Origin: Gemmatimonadota bacterium | GTDB taxonomy: Bacteria > Gemmatimonadota > Gemmatimonadetes > Gemmatimonadales > GWC2-71-9 | Length of the DNA: 64,000 bases | NCBI GenBank assembly: GCA_016720805.1 | Contig: JADKJZ010000005.1 | Span: 80,955 to 144,954, forward strand | Direction: 5' to 3' | Part shown: positions 1 to 8,782 of the stretch, one piece after another | Numbering within the stretch: the first letter of the stretch is position 1 | Layout of the letters: each line of letters starts with the position of its first letter | Translations under genes and position numbers: made by a program | Notes under the pieces: model-generated | Databases searched by the model: none | Seen by the model: only the letters and a program-made list of their open reading frames with translations | Told to the model about the DNA's origin: nothing

Positions 1-485
1 TCCTCGCGCGCTTCGCCGCGGAGCGCGGGTTCACCGAGGTATTCAGCTGGTGTCTTGCTGGGGTGGAAGTGCATCGCGCCCCAGCCATCGAGTGTCAGGA
101 CCAGTGCGAGAAAATCGGCCTGGACCGCTTCACGATAGCGCCCCGCGCCGGCGAGACGATCGGCCTCGGTTCGGAACCAGGCGGCATCACGTCGTTCTGC
201 CGCGCTCGGCAGGATCGCGGCGACGGCCGGCGGCGCGCGCAGTGTCTGCCACACCAGCCAGCCGATGTGCACCAGGACGGCGACCAGGATCATCACCAGA
301 ATGCCAACCACGACCAGATAGAGCGCGGGGCTGTTCGATTCGAGGTGCCTGATCCAGTCCATCACTTCGGCGAAGCGCAGCCGCACGGCGGCAAGGGGAT
401 CCGTCGGCTCGGTCCACCGATACGTTGGCGCGGCGAAGACCGAGTCGAGGAGGGTGCGGAGCGAATCACCGGGGGCCGTCGTCAC
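1..485 (-). CDS. DUF4129-domain membrane protein (C-terminus outside window)
   Basis: The reading frame opens with GTG at 485, overlapping the TGA of the upstream gene as GTGA, and runs off the left edge, so the C-terminus is missing. One membrane segment (about residues 50-75, ALYLVVVGILVMILVAVLV) is followed by a soluble part with LTLDGWGAMHFHPSKTPAEY, which matches the DUF4129 signature. DUF4129 proteins usually sit beside RDD/SpoIIM membrane proteins, as here. The overlap suggests translational coupling to the gene at 482-1228. The molecular function is unknown. Confidence 0.75.
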   Translation of the reverse strand, partial: MTTAPGDSLRTLLDSVFAAPTYRWTEPTDPLAAVRLRFAEVMDWIRHLESNSPALYLVVVGILVMILVAVLVHIGWLVWQTLRAPPAVAAILPSAAERRDAAWFRTEADRLAGAGRYREAVQADFLALVLTLDGWGAMHFHPSKTPAEYLGEPALRGEARE

Positions 486-1228
486 GTCGCGGGGACGTCC
501 GAGGCCATGAGTTCGAGGTCGAAGCCTTCCTTGCGCACCCGGATGTCGTAGTAGAGCACGACCGTCGCGACATAGACGAAGGGATAGACGAAGATGCTCA
601 GGATCGAGGTGGCGACCATCATCAGAACGCCAGGCTCCGTGCTCCCCGCGCGGATCGCCAGGATGGCACCGATCATGATGGTCGGGACGACCAGCAGGAG
701 CGAGGTGATGCCGATCACCGCGAGAATCTTCCGGCGGAAGCCCTTGCTGAGATCCCAGGAGCGCTGCAAGGCGTCGATACCCGGCTTGTCTTCGAGGACC
801 ACGACCACCGAGCTCAGCATGAGTCCGGACATCGCGATGATCCCGGGGATGATGAGCAACACGAGCCCGGTCACGATCAGCATCGCACTGCCGATGGACG
901 ACACCAGCAGTCGACCAATGAAGCCGAAGGCGTCGCGGATGGCGTCCACGGCGCGGACCGTGCCGCCGAGGTAGGCCTCCGACACCACCGAGGTGGTGGC
1001 GGCGATGCCGATGGTCGAGAGCACAAACGAGAGCAGCAGGTGGGTCAGGCCCAACGGGACGTTGGCCAGCAACCCCCCGGAGCGCTCCACGTAGATCCCC
1101 AGGGAGTCAGGGAGCACCCGGGTGATGGCCGCAATGGTGACCAGCGGGACGAAGTGCGCGCGGTATACCCCGAAGGAGACGTCGAGCACTTCACCAGCAG
1201 AGAGCGGACGCAACACCGGTGCGCTCAT
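482..1228 (-). CDS. Multi-pass membrane protein, glycerophosphodiester phosphodiesterase membrane-domain type
   Basis: This 248-residue protein has about six hydrophobic helices. It ends with a YYDIRVRKEGFDLE stretch typical of the membrane domain attached to some GlpQ-like proteins and of related orphan membrane proteins. No catalytic domain is present, so only a membrane role can be stated. An AGGAG-like ribosome site lies about 10 nt before the ATG. The gene is transcribed away from the RDD-SpoIIM gene at 1330 and overlaps the DUF4129 gene downstream, so the three form a divergent membrane-protein locus. Confidence 0.65.
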   Translation of the reverse strand: MSAPVLRPLSAGEVLDVSFGVYRAHFVPLVTIAAITRVLPDSLGIYVERSGGLLANVPLGLTHLLLSFVLSTIGIAATTSVVSEAYLGGTVRAVDAIRDAFGFIGRLLVSSIGSAMLIVTGLVLLIIPGIIAMSGLMLSSVVVVLEDKPGIDALQRSWDLSKGFRRKILAVIGITSLLLVVPTIMIGAILAIRAGSTEPGVLMMVATSILSIFVYPFVYVATVVLYYDIRVRKEGFDLELMASDVPAT

Positions 1229-1278
1229 CGAGAAACACTCCTGGAGGAGGGGAGTTGGTCGGGGAAGTTTCGACGCCG

Positions 1279-1284
1279 TAGATT
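1279..1284 (+). promoter_or_regulatory. TAnnTT-type -10 candidate (TAGATT)
   Basis: TAGATT lies 46 nt before the ATG at 1330 in the divergent gap. It matches a TAnnTT pattern that recurs before several genes in this window. No convincing -35 is visible. Confidence 0.35.
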
Positions 1285-1329
1285 ACCGGGAATTCGCCGT
1301 TCCGGCACCCCCCACCGCCAATCGGATTC

Positions 1330-3099
1330 ATGGCCGACACTCCGGCACCGACCTATCGGCAGCATTTCGAGCTCGAAACACCTGAGCACGTCGTCCTCGA
1401 CTACGAGCTCGCCGGGGTCGGCAGCCGCGCGCTCGCCGCCCTCGTCGACATGCTGCTGGTGTCCATCCTGTCGGTGGTGGTGACGGTCTCACTGCTCTTC
1501 TGGGGAAACTTCTCCGGTTGGATCAGCGCGCTGCAGGTCCTGCTGCTCTACTCGTTGATCTGGCTCTACTTTGCGCTCTTCGAAGGCTTGCGGCGCGGCC
1601 AGACGCCGGGGAAGCGCATGGTCGGGATTCGCACCATCCGCGACAGCGGGCATGGGTTGACCTTCGCCGACGCCGCGACCCGCCACCTGCTGACACCGAT
1701 CGACATGGTCGGCATGATCGGGTTGGTCCTGATCGCCGTGCACCCGCGGGCCAAGCGACTCGGCGACCTGGTCGCCGGGACGGTCGTGGTGCGCGATCAA
1801 CCCGTCGAGGTGGCCCGGCCGGCCGAGCCGATGGACATCGCGGTCGATGCGGAGGAGGATGGCTCGCCGGAACTGGCCGACGACGAGTTTGCCCTGATCC
1901 GCGAATTCATCGGGCGCGCGCCATCGCTGCCGCGTCCGGTGCGGAATCGGTTCGCCACGCAGTTCGCGGCGCGCTTTGCCGGCCGCTTTCCGGAGCGTCC
2001 GGGCGACGAATTCCAGTTCCTGCAGACGTTGTTCATCCGCGAACGTGGTCGTCGGCGCGGCAAGTTCGGCGCGCGGAGCGGCGGCGGCCGACGCGCCGTG
2101 TCGGAGCGACTGCTGGCGCGGAAGGGTGCCCGCTGGGACGCCTTCGATCAGTTGGCCGGACGCGTCGCGCGCGGCGGCCTCGATGTCTTGAGCGCCGAGG
2201 AGTTGCCGGACTTCGCCGCGCGCTACCGGGAGGTCGCCGCCGACCTCGCGCGGGTCCGTACCTATGGCGCCGACCCCGTCGTGTCGGCGCGGCTCGAGCG
2301 ACTGGTCGCGGCCGGGCACAACGCGCTCTATCGTGCGGAGCGGCGGAGTTGGCGCCGACTGTCGCGCTTTCTGGTCGTCGAGGCGCCGGCGGCGGTGGTG
2401 GCGTCGTGGCGCACGGTGCTGCTCGCGGCCGCACTCTTCATCGTGCCAGGGATCGGCGGCTACGCGCTGCTGCGCGAACAACCCGGCCTCGCCCCGTCTC
2501 TCATCCCCGACGTGATGCTCGAGCGCGCCGAGGCCGGGAAGAGCCGCGGCCCCGCGGGGAGCGGGTACGTCGAGGTGTCGGCCGACAAGCGGCCGGTGAT
2601 GGCCACGTCGATCATCGCCAACAACGTGCGCGTCGCGGTCGCCTGCTTTGCCTCCGGTGTGGTGTTCGGCGTCGGATCGCTGATTCTGCTGGCCCTGAAC
2701 GGGCTGCAACTCGGTGCCGCCAGCGGACACTTCGCGAACCTCGGCGTACTGGGGTACCTCTGGAGTTTCGTGGTCGGGCACGGTGTGCTGGAGCTCTTCG
2801 CAATCTGGGTGGCGGGCGCCGCCGGCTTCCTGCTCGGCCGGGCGGTGATCGTCCCCGGCGACTACAGCCGTCGTGATGCGCTGGTGTTGGCCTCGCGGCG
2901 CGCGTTGCCGATGGTCGCCGCCGCGGTGGTGCTCCTGATCGTCGCCGGGCTGATCGAGGGATTGATCTCGGCGAGCACGGCGACCCTCCGCACGCGGCTG
3001 CTGGTGAGCGGTGGATCGGCGCTCGTTCTGGCGACCTATCTGCTGTTCGGCGCGATGGCACGGCGCCGCAGCAGTGACGCTCTCGACGTCTCACGTTGA
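1330..3099 (+). CDS. RDD-SpoIIM fusion membrane protein
   Basis: This 589-residue protein joins two families. Residues 15-160 form an RDD domain with GVGSRALAALVDMLLV and the GQTPGKRMVGIR and RLGDLVAGTVVVRD signatures. Residues about 360-577 are a SpoIIM (DUF95)-like domain with four or five membrane helices. A hydrophilic, arginine-rich linker separates them. Elsewhere these two domains are often separate neighbouring genes. SpoIIM is a sporulation factor in Firmicutes, but no other sporulation gene is present, so a general envelope role is more likely. No strong Shine-Dalgarno site precedes the ATG. Confidence 0.85.
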   Translation: MADTPAPTYRQHFELETPEHVVLDYELAGVGSRALAALVDMLLVSILSVVVTVSLLFWGNFSGWISALQVLLLYSLIWLYFALFEGLRRGQTPGKRMVGIRTIRDSGHGLTFADAATRHLLTPIDMVGMIGLVLIAVHPRAKRLGDLVAGTVVVRDQPVEVARPAEPMDIAVDAEEDGSPELADDEFALIREFIGRAPSLPRPVRNRFATQFAARFAGRFPERPGDEFQFLQTLFIRERGRRRGKFGARSGGGRRAVSERLLARKGARWDAFDQLAGRVARGGLDVLSAEELPDFAARYREVAADLARVRTYGADPVVSARLERLVAAGHNALYRAERRSWRRLSRFLVVEAPAAVVASWRTVLLAAALFIVPGIGGYALLREQPGLAPSLIPDVMLERAEAGKSRGPAGSGYVEVSADKRPVMATSIIANNVRVAVACFASGVVFGVGSLILLALNGLQLGAASGHFANLGVLGYLWSFVVGHGVLELFAIWVAGAAGFLLGRAVIVPGDYSRRDALVLASRRALPMVAAAVVLLIVAGLIEGLISASTATLRTRLLVSGGSALVLATYLLFGAMARRRSSDALDVSR

Positions 3100-3150
3100 C
3101 GATCGCTGCTCTCCGCCATTTCCCGTTCACCCTGTCCCCCTGAGGGTTTC

Positions 3151-4323
3151 ATGATGGCATTGCGTCAGCACAGCGCACCGAACCGGTTGTGGAGTCTGCG
3201 CGCCATCGTCGGGCTCGTCCTGCTAACGGCATGCGGCAAGAACCCTGAACGGCCGCGCGTCGATCAGGCGGCGTGGCAGGTCGATTCCGTCCCCCTCCTC
3301 GACATCGGCTCGGCACCCGATGACACCACGGAGTGGATTGGTGTGGCGGAAGGGGTGACGATGGTCGGCGACAGTGAGATCGTCGTGGCCGATCGAGGCT
3401 TTGCATCGTTGCGATACTTCGACCGGACTGGCGCCTTCAAACGGGCCGCAGGGCGTGCGGGCAGCGGGCCGGGTGAATTCGACTATATCGCACGGCTGTT
3501 TCACTGCGGCGATTCGTTGGTCGTTCAGGATATCGGCAGCCGCCAGTTCATGGTGTTCGGAGAATCCGGTGCCTTCGCCCGAGCGTACCGCCCACAGGGG
3601 CCGGCCGGCGCTCGCTTCGACTCACCGTACCGGCTGGCCTGCGGTCCGAGTGGAGCGTTCATCGACATCGGCTGGAACAACGACCCGCAGGTGAAGGCGC
3701 CAACTCGCGTCCGCGGCACGGCCCCCCTCTGGCTCGCCGACGCAGCCGGTGCTCCTGCGGTGGTCCTTGGGGAATTCCCGGCGTCAGAGCGTCTGGCGAC
3801 CCCAGGGGGTTCCGGTCCGCACGCGCTCGGCAAGGAGCCGGTGCTCGCCCTTGGTCGCGATCGGGCCTATTACGGCGCCGCCGATTCCTTTCTGGTGAAC
3901 GTCTTCGACCTGCAGGGCAAGCCGCTGCCGTCGATCCAGAAGCCATCGGTGCCGCTGGGGACAACCGAGGCGGACCGCGCGAGGTACCGACTGCTCGACA
4001 CCCTGGGGAAGAAGGACGTGGCCCGACGGCTCCACCAGTGGGAGCAGTTCACTTTCCCGCCGACGGTGCCGGCGTATACCGCCTTCCTGGTCGACCGCGA
4101 GGACAATTTGTGGGTGCGGATGTTTCCGCGGTCCGAGGAGAACCGGGTGCGCTGGGTGATCTTCTCGCCACGCGGGGCCGAGATCGGCAGCCTCGATCTT
4201 CCGGATGTACTCGAGGTCCACGACATCGGTGCCGATTATGTGCTTGGCATCGAGACTCGGCAGGAGGATGGTGGGCAGCAGGTGCGAATGTACCGGCTCC
4301 ATCGGGCGTCATCCGGCCGGTGA
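3151..4323 (+). CDS. Six-bladed beta-propeller lipoprotein
   Basis: The N-terminus has a signal peptide ending in a lipobox (VLLTAC, Cys at about residue 29), so the protein should be lipid-anchored in the envelope. The body shows repeated blade-like strands (FDRTGAFKRAAGRAGSGPGEF, then FMVFGESGAF) typical of NHL/6-bladed propeller proteins. GSGPGEF is a hallmark of the propeller lipoproteins common in Bacteroidota and Gemmatimonadota. No catalytic residues can be assigned. Ligand binding or a scaffold role is an inference. Confidence 0.75.
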   Translation: MMALRQHSAPNRLWSLRAIVGLVLLTACGKNPERPRVDQAAWQVDSVPLLDIGSAPDDTTEWIGVAEGVTMVGDSEIVVADRGFASLRYFDRTGAFKRAAGRAGSGPGEFDYIARLFHCGDSLVVQDIGSRQFMVFGESGAFARAYRPQGPAGARFDSPYRLACGPSGAFIDIGWNNDPQVKAPTRVRGTAPLWLADAAGAPAVVLGEFPASERLATPGGSGPHALGKEPVLALGRDRAYYGAADSFLVNVFDLQGKPLPSIQKPSVPLGTTEADRARYRLLDTLGKKDVARRLHQWEQFTFPPTVPAYTAFLVDREDNLWVRMFPRSEENRVRWVIFSPRGAEIGSLDLPDVLEVHDIGADYVLGIETRQEDGGQQVRMYRLHRASSGR

Positions 4324-4346
4324 TCCCTGCATCCTGCGGCTGATTG

Positions 4347-4366
4347 GGGCGACGGATGCGTCGCCC
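4347..4366. repeat. GC palindrome, core I (one mismatch)
   Basis: GGGCGACGGATGCGTCGCCC is an inverted repeat with one mismatch. It ends two bases before the -10 candidate of the CDGSH gene, so here it occupies promoter DNA. Confidence 0.75.
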
Positions 4367-4367
4367 T

Positions 4368-4373
4368 TATCTT
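4368..4373 (+). promoter_or_regulatory. -10 candidate TATCTT, possible leaderless start
   Basis: TATCTT ends seven bases before the ATG at 4380, so transcription would begin at or next to the start codon. No Shine-Dalgarno site is present. Confidence 0.4.
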
Positions 4374-4379
4374 TCCGCC

Positions 4380-4610
4380 ATGTCAGAGACCCCCACGCCC
4401 CTTCGCGTCACCATCCGCAGTGCCACGCCCTGCGCGCCCTACGTCCTCAACGGCGATTTCGAAGTCGTCGACGGTGACGGCAACCCGATCGAGTTGCCAC
4501 CGCGGGTCAATCAGCAGCGGCTTTCGCTCTGTTCCTGCGGCCAGAGCGCCAAGTGGCCGGTCTGCGACGGCACCCACAAGGGCCTGACCCCGATCGCGCC
4601 GACGCCCTGA
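4380..4610 (+). CDS. CDGSH iron-sulfur domain protein
   Basis: This 76-residue protein ends with CSCGQSAKWPVCDGTH, an exact match to the CDGSH consensus C-X-C-X2-S/T-X3-P-X-C-D-G-T-H, which binds a 2Fe-2S cluster through three Cys and one His. Family members transfer electrons or Fe-S clusters; the partner is unknown. The ATG at 4380 is chosen over one at 4344 because the longer form would be encoded by a palindromic repeat and by the promoter element. Confidence 0.9.
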   Translation: MSETPTPLRVTIRSATPCAPYVLNGDFEVVDGDGNPIELPPRVNQQRLSLCSCGQSAKWPVCDGTHKGLTPIAPTP

Positions 4611-4616
4611 GGCGTC

Positions 4617-5453
4617 TCAGGCCGGCAGTCGGAGTGCCTCGTGCACGCCGACCCGCGCCACGCGGTCCGCGGTGAGCCGCCAGGCGAGGTAGCGCCCGGC
4701 ACCCGGCGGAATCACCGTACCCTGATGGGTCCGTATCGTGGCGGGGGTTTCCGCGACCAACCAGCGCAACACCAGGCCCAGCCCCGACTCGTCGAGGTCG
4801 GGGGTGAGCAGCGCGTTCAACCCCCGCTCCCGCTCCCGAAGCCGACCGATTTCGCCGCGCCGCAGGCCGATGAGTCGATGCGTCGGCGTGGCCGGAAAGA
4901 CCGCCTGCGAGAGATGGATCGCCACGCCGACCGCATAGATCCACTCACGCAGCGGGACGGTGCGCGTCAGTTCCCAACTGTCCCACGTGGTGAGTGGGGT
5001 GTCGCGGAGGATCGCGGCGGAATCGGCCGCACCCCACCGGGTGATGGCGGCCTGGCCGCGCACCTGGGCCAGCAGCAGGGCGGCGTTGTCCGGCTCACGA
5101 TCGAGAAAGAGCACCACCAACGGTGGTTGGCCGGGGAGAGGGAGGACGGCCTCACCCTCATCGCTGCCCGCGATGAGCACCGTGGTATGGGGAAGGTCGG
5201 CGCCGAGGCGTGCCGCGGTCTGCTTGGCGTCGCGCAGTTGCTGCTGCAGCGAGAGGTCGGAGGCTCGGACCGTTGCCCGCGCCAGCACCGACGGATCGGT
5301 CGCCAGTGGCAGTGTCTCGAGGTGGGGTGCCCGCTGACGCCGGATCCGCTCGAGGATCGCCGCGTGGCGCTCGACCAGATGGTGCGTGGCGTGCGCGTCG
5401 TCGGGTGCTCCCCGCGCCGCCGCCCAGGGCGTGACCAGATCAAGCAATGGCAT
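4617..5453 (-). CDS. Uncharacterised protein, 278 aa
   Basis: I do not recognise this protein. It has no signal peptide and no clear membrane segment. It is rich in Ala, Leu and Arg and contains a long helical centre. The general look, with a central region ending WIYAVGVAIHLSQAV, recalls predicted zinc proteases, but no HEXXH motif is present. It converges on the CDGSH gene with a six-base gap. Confidence 0.55.
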   Translation of the reverse strand: MPLLDLVTPWAAARGAPDDAHATHHLVERHAAILERIRRQRAPHLETLPLATDPSVLARATVRASDLSLQQQLRDAKQTAARLGADLPHTTVLIAGSDEGEAVLPLPGQPPLVVLFLDREPDNAALLLAQVRGQAAITRWGAADSAAILRDTPLTTWDSWELTRTVPLREWIYAVGVAIHLSQAVFPATPTHRLIGLRRGEIGRLRERERGLNALLTPDLDESGLGLVLRWLVAETPATIRTHQGTVIPPGAGRYLAWRLTADRVARVGVHEALRLPA

Positions 5454-5529
5454 GAGCCGTCGAAGCTACCGACGGGAGCGCCGGGGGGACAGGTGGTGGA
5501 TTTCCCCCCCGCTGGCCGGTCGGACGCCG

Positions 5530-5535
5530 TATCTT
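5530..5535 (+). promoter_or_regulatory. -10 candidate TATCTT for the histidine kinase gene
   Basis: TATCTT lies 38 nt before the ATG at 5573. It overlaps a TTG at 5534 that could otherwise be taken as a start, which supports the later ATG. Confidence 0.35.
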
Positions 5536-5572
5536 GCACGGAGTTGGCCCTCTCTCACCGACGGGTGGTGCC

Positions 5573-8500
5573 ATGACCAGCCAGGGGCAGTCAGCCCTCA
5601 TCGACGCGATTCACGACATCGACGACATCGTCGCTGTCGCGGACGCGACGGGCGTGGTCGTGTACGCCAACCGACAGGCGATCGACCTGCTGCGACTCGT
5701 CCCCGGGGTCACGACGCTGTGGGACGCCGTGCCCGCGTCGATGGCGGCGCGCCTGCGCGACGTGGTCCGAGGCACGATCGCCGAACAATCGACCGTCGAG
5801 TTCACCGAGCGCATCGGCGTCCGGAATGACTGGTTCGACCTCCGTTTTCAGGCCCGCGGCGAGCGGGTGGTGATGATCGGCCGGGAAGCCAACGCCCGGG
5901 TGATTCGCGACCAGCTCACCGAATTCGAATCGCGTCTGACACGAACGGGCGACCGGAGCGTTACCGCCGAGGAGCTCCTCGCGCGCGCGACTGCCGAATT
6001 CCGCTCCATGGCGGGCTGGGATGTCGGCGAGTCGTGGATGCTCATGGGCGGGCGCGAATGGAAGTTTATTGCGTCGGTGACGAGCGGTCGTCCGGGTTTG
6101 GCCGAGTTCCAGGCGGCGATGCGCGAGCAGCGATTCGAAATGGACTTCGGCTTGCCCGGCTTGGCCGCACGGACGCGGCATCCGGTCTACCTCGATGCGC
6201 TGACCCCGGAACATGGCTTCGTTCGCGACAACCTCGCGGCGGCGGCCGGGCTTGTTGCGGGACTGGCGGTTCCCCTCCTCAGCAACGGCAGCACCATCGC
6301 CATCCTCGTCTTCCTCCATGGCGAGTCGTTCGGCGATGATCCGTCGCGCGGACTGGTCGAGGCCTTTCTGCCACGACTCGCGGAGCTGATCGGGCATGCC
6401 CGTGAGCTCGAGATGGCCGACCACCTTTTCGAACTCTCGCTCGACGGACTCGTCGTGGCGGGCACCGACACCTACTTCCGACGCGTGAATCCGGCGTTCT
6501 GCGAGATGCTCGGTCGCACCGAGCACGAGCTGCTGAGCGTGCCGTGGGATCACTGGATTCATCCTGATGATCTGGCCGCCACAGAGGTCCAGAACCAGCG
6601 GCTGACACGTGGCCTGCGGACTGTCAGTCCCTTCGCGAATCGCTATCGCCACGCCGATGGTGGCTGGCGATGGCTCGAGTGGGCGGTCTTTCCCGATGCC
6701 GCCCACGACCTCATCTACGGCACCGTCCGCGATGTGACCGAGAAGCGCCGGACCACCGAGATCGAGTCGTTGCATCGGGACGCCCTCGAGCATCTGGCCC
6801 GCCGTGCGCCGCTCGCCGAGATCCTGACCGACCTGGTTCGGTCCGCCGAAATCCTCGTCCCCGAGGCGGTCGGTTCGATCCTGTTGGTGCGCGACGGCCG
6901 CTTGTACGGGGGCGCGGCACCCAATCTCCCGGCTGCGTACATCAAAGCGCTGGAAGGGCAGGCGATCGGCCCCACTGCCGGCACCTGTGGCTCCGCCGCC
7001 TGGCGCGACGCCGTGGTCATCACCACCGACATCCAGCACGACCCGCTCTGGGACGAGTGGCGCGGACTGGCGGCCCAGCACGGCCTTGTGGCCTGCTGGT
7101 CGGTCCCGTTCCATACCGCCGACGGGGCCGTGGCCGGCACCGTGGCGATCTACCCCGACTCGACCCGCCCACCGACCACCATCCAACTCGCCATGATGGA
7201 GACCATCGCGCGACTCGCGTCGGTGGCGGTGGAGCACCGCCGCGTCGACGAGGAATTGCGGCTGCTGCAGGCGGCGATCGAGAACCTCAACGACATGGTG
7301 ATGATCACCGAGGCCGGGCCGATGGACGAGCCCGGTTCGCGGATCCGATTCGTCAATCGAGCCTTCGAGCGCGTGACGGGGTGGCTCCGGAGCGATGTCA
7401 TCGGCCGGTCACCGCGCTTTCTGCACGGCGACGTGACCGATCGGGCCACCCTGGACCGGGTGCGGACGGCGCTGGCGCAGTGGCAACCCGTGCGCGAGGA
7501 GCTGCAGAACGTTCGTCGCGACGGCACGCCGTTCTGGGTCGAGATGGACATTGCCCCCGTGGCGGACGCGACGGGATCATTCACCCACTGGGTGGCGGTC
7601 AATCGCGACATCACCGAGCGGCGGAATCTCGAGGAACAGCTGCGCGAATCGCAGAAGATGGAGGCGGTCGGTCGGCTCGCCGGCGGAATCGCCCACGACT
7701 TCAACAACATGCTGACGGCCATTTCCGGCTTCGCGGAGTTGCTCGCGCTGGACCTGCAGGACGCGACAGCCGAGGCCAAGTCGCACCTGCGGGAGATCGT
7801 GCGCGCCGCCACGCGCTCCGCGGAGCTGACGCGCAAACTGCTCGCCTTCTCGCGCAAGCAGCTCCTGCAACCGCGCACCATCGACCTCTCCGACGCGGTG
7901 CGCGAACTCAGCACACTGCTCGGGCGCATCGTCGGCGAATCGATCCACCAGCGACTGCGGTTGGCCGACGAGCAGGTCTGTGTGACTGTCGACCCAGGTC
8001 AGCTCGAGCAGGTGCTGTTGAATCTGGTCGTCAACGCCAAGGATGCGATGCCGACCGGTGGCTCGCTGCAGATCGAGACCGCCGAGGTCGTGCTCACGGA
8101 CGACTTCGCGGCGAGCCATGTCGGGATCCCGCCGGGGACCTACGGGATGCTGGCGGTGACCGACACCGGCGTCGGCATTGATCCGGCGGTGCGGGCGCGG
8201 ATCTTCGAGCCGTTCTTCACCACCAAGGCGGAGCACGGCGGTACCGGTCTTGGCCTCTCGACCGTGATCGGCATCGTGACCCAGAGCGGCGGCCATGTGG
8301 TCGTGGAGAGCGAGCTGGGCTCGGGGACGACCATGACGGTCTATTTCCCGCTGGTGGAGGCTCCGCCCACGCCGCAGGAGCCCGACGCGCCGCCCACCGC
8401 GGAGACCGGTTCTGGCACCATCCTCCTGGTGGAGGACGAGGAACTGCTCCGCTCGCTGGTGACGCGGATCTTCACGCGGGCCGGTTTCACTGTCTTGTCG

Positions 8501-8779
8501 GCGCCAGACGGCGAACAGGCGCTCGAGATAGCGGCGCAACACACCGGTCCGCTCGACTTGCTGCTGACCGACGTGGTGCTGCCGGGCATTAATGGACGGG
8601 TGGTGGCGGAGGGGGTGCACGCGCTCCGCCCGGACACGCTGGTCCTCTTCATGTCCGGATACACCGAGGACGCCATCGTCCATGATGGCGTCCTCGGCGG
8701 AGACATCAATTTTCTGGAGAAGCCATTCTCCCGGCAGGAGTTGCTGACCAAGGTGATGGCAATGCTCGGCGCGCGCTGA
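5573..8779 (+). CDS. Hybrid sensor histidine kinase (PAS/GAF, HisKA, HATPase, REC)
   Basis: This 1068-residue soluble kinase has, in order: PAS (10-110), GAF (137-275), PAS (280-395, ending DVTEKRR), GAF (409-559), PAS (562-689), HisKA (692-766), HATPase_c (809-924) and a receiver domain (946-1066). The phosphorylated His is H708 in LAGGIAHDFNNMLTAISGF. N (NLVVNAKDAMP), G1 (DTGVGID) and G2 (GGTGLGLSTV) boxes are intact. The receiver aspartate is D1000 (LLLTDVVLPG). There is no membrane segment, so it should sense a cytoplasmic or diffusible signal, perhaps redox or light through GAF/PAS. No partner regulator is encoded beside it. Confidence 0.93.
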   Translation: MTSQGQSALIDAIHDIDDIVAVADATGVVVYANRQAIDLLRLVPGVTTLWDAVPASMAARLRDVVRGTIAEQSTVEFTERIGVRNDWFDLRFQARGERVVMIGREANARVIRDQLTEFESRLTRTGDRSVTAEELLARATAEFRSMAGWDVGESWMLMGGREWKFIASVTSGRPGLAEFQAAMREQRFEMDFGLPGLAARTRHPVYLDALTPEHGFVRDNLAAAAGLVAGLAVPLLSNGSTIAILVFLHGESFGDDPSRGLVEAFLPRLAELIGHARELEMADHLFELSLDGLVVAGTDTYFRRVNPAFCEMLGRTEHELLSVPWDHWIHPDDLAATEVQNQRLTRGLRTVSPFANRYRHADGGWRWLEWAVFPDAAHDLIYGTVRDVTEKRRTTEIESLHRDALEHLARRAPLAEILTDLVRSAEILVPEAVGSILLVRDGRLYGGAAPNLPAAYIKALEGQAIGPTAGTCGSAAWRDAVVITTDIQHDPLWDEWRGLAAQHGLVACWSVPFHTADGAVAGTVAIYPDSTRPPTTIQLAMMETIARLASVAVEHRRVDEELRLLQAAIENLNDMVMITEAGPMDEPGSRIRFVNRAFERVTGWLRSDVIGRSPRFLHGDVTDRATLDRVRTALAQWQPVREELQNVRRDGTPFWVEMDIAPVADATGSFTHWVAVNRDITERRNLEEQLRESQKMEAVGRLAGGIAHDFNNMLTAISGFAELLALDLQDATAEAKSHLREIVRAATRSAELTRKLLAFSRKQLLQPRTIDLSDAVRELSTLLGRIVGESIHQRLRLADEQVCVTVDPGQLEQVLLNLVVNAKDAMPTGGSLQIETAEVVLTDDFAASHVGIPPGTYGMLAVTDTGVGIDPAVRARIFEPFFTTKAEHGGTGLGLSTVIGIVTQSGGHVVVESELGSGTTMTVYFPLVEAPPTPQEPDAPPTAETGSGTILLVEDEELLRSLVTRIFTRAGFTVLSAPDGEQALEIAAQHTGPLDLLLTDVVLPGINGRVVAEGVHALRPDTLVLFMSGYTEDAIVHDGVLGGDINFLEKPFSRQELLTKVMAMLGAR

Positions 8780-8782
8780 GCG

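Noticed and set aside
1330..3099. Reading the RDD-SpoIIM protein as evidence of sporulation
   Set aside because: No other sporulation gene is present, and SpoIIM-like domains are widespread in bacteria that do not sporulate.
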